From contig PUMX01000298.1 in assembly GCA_003552485.1 (NCBI GenBank), forward strand, positions 1 through 6,996: a stretch of DNA of 6,996 bases, given 5' to 3'. The position numbers and the translations under genes were made by a program. The notes beneath the pieces were generated by a model. The model was not told the DNA's origin, ran no database searches, and saw only the letters and a program-made list of their open reading frames with translations. The first letter of the stretch is position 1, and the number at the start of each line of letters is the position of its first letter. The DNA is from Candidatus Hydrogenedentota bacterium (GTDB taxonomy: Bacteria; Hydrogenedentota; Hydrogenedentia; Hydrogenedentales; SLHB01). Below, piece by piece: positions 6,398-6,996 of this stretch.

Positions 6398-6996
6398 ATG
6401 CCTTCCGCCACAAACAGTGCTTTAGCTCTCCATGGGGGAGACCCCGTTAGACCCGAGGACCGGCCGTGGCCTGCTTGGCCCATATTCGATGACGCGGAGC
6501 GCACGGCGCTTCTGGAAGTGCTCGAGAGCGGTCAATGGTTCAGCGGCGAACGCGTTACTCGTTTTGAAGAGGAGTACGCGGCATTCCAGGGCGCCCGGCA
6601 CTGCATTGCGGTAACTAACGGCTCCACTGGCGCGGAGATCATAATCCAGGCGCTGGGGTTGGATCGCGACGACGAAGTCATTGTGCCGCCCTATACTTTC
6701 GTTTCGACGGTCACTGCGGTCATGCGGATGGGCGCCACACCCATCTTCGCCGACGTCGACGAATCCTGGTGCTTGGATCCCGATGCGGTCGAGGCGGCGA
6801 TCACGCCTCGCACCAAGGCGATTATGCCCGTGCATTTTGGCAGCCGTGTAGCCGACATGGACCGCCTGAACGCCATCGCTGAGAAGCATGGGCTGGTGGT
6901 GATCGAGGATGCCTGTCATTCGTGGGGCAGTCAATGGGCGCATCAAGGCACGGGCGGCCTTGGGCTGGCCGGCTTCTTCAGCTTTCAAGCGAGCAA
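6398..6996 (+). CDS. DegT/DnrJ/EryC1/StrS-family PLP aminotransferase, N-terminal part (runs off the window)
   Basis: 199 full codons are visible of a family usually about 370-400 residues long. These enzymes transaminate keto-sugars or related cyclic ketones (sugar nucleotide aminotransferases, AHBA synthase, scyllo-inosose aminotransferase). The order of motifs fits: LHGGDPVR (11-18) and PWPAWP near the N-terminus; ESGQWFSGERVTRFEEEYAA (43-62); VTNGSTGAE (72-80) for cofactor phosphate; DDEVIVPPYTFVSTV; GATPIFADVD; TPRTKAIMPVHFG; and EDACHSWGS, with Asp171 expected to contact the PLP nitrogen. The window ends in FFSFQAS plus 'aa', exactly where the Schiff-base lysine codon should be. The 'LHGGDPVR ... 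PWPxWP' start is typical of the AHBA-synthase/inosose-like subgroup, but the substrate cannot be told. It is divergent from ilvE across 280 bp. Confidence 0.9.
   Translation, partial: MPSATNSALALHGGDPVRPEDRPWPAWPIFDDAERTALLEVLESGQWFSGERVTRFEEEYAAFQGARHCIAVTNGSTGAEIIIQALGLDRDDEVIVPPYTFVSTVTAVMRMGATPIFADVDESWCLDPDAVEAAITPRTKAIMPVHFGSRVADMDRLNAIAEKHGLVVIEDACHSWGSQWAHQGTGGLGLAGFFSFQAS

Noticed and set aside
1..6996. CRISPR arrays, tRNA/rRNA genes, insertion sequences or phage genes
   Set aside because: No regularly spaced repeats, cloverleaf-like segments, transposase motifs or terminal inverted repeats were seen; nearly all of the window is ordinary metabolic coding sequence.

Overview
This GC-rich bacterial window holds densely packed genes with clear Shine-Dalgarno sites. 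I cannot name the organism. The long intergenic leaders, the DegT-type aminotransferase with an N-terminal 'LHGGDPVR' motif, and the LsrF-like and RhaDE-type SDR genes would fit an environmental lineage of the Planctomycetes/Hydrogenedentes/Lentisphaerae kind. That is an inference from gene style and is not shown by the sequence.

Layout: (1) Positions 3-122 hold the C-terminal tail of a small protein that looks like a ribbon-helix-helix DNA-binding domain. (2) leuC (203-1615) and leuD (1637-2230) form a tight pair encoding the two subunits of isopropylmalate isomerase. (3) After a 149-bp gap with a plausible promoter comes a three-gene, translationally coupled cassette: an LsrF-family class I aldolase/thiolase (2380-3288), a divergent ribulose-phosphate-3-epimerase-family protein (3285-3995), and a short-chain dehydrogenase (3995-5116). 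The dehydrogenase resembles the C-terminal half of bifunctional rhamnulose-1-phosphate aldolase/dehydrogenase proteins. (4) A branched-chain aminotransferase, ilvE (6117-5182), lies convergently on the minus strand, with a small hairpin at its 3' end. (5) A 280-bp divergent intergenic region carries promoter-like hexamers and overlapping inverted repeats. (6) The window closes with the N-terminal 199 codons of a DegT/DnrJ/EryC1/StrS-family PLP aminotransferase (6398 to the edge), cut at the codon expected to encode its catalytic lysine.

How the genes fit together: leuCD and ilvE supply the isomerisation and final transamination steps of leucine synthesis; leuA and leuB are not in the window. 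The LsrF/epimerase/SDR cassette is the most interesting part. It looks like a small catabolic module for a phosphorylated ketose: epimerise, cleave by aldol chemistry, then oxidise the released aldehyde. It has no sugar kinase, transporter or other lsr gene beside it, and two of its three proteins depart from their family norms. Its substrate cannot be read from the sequence.
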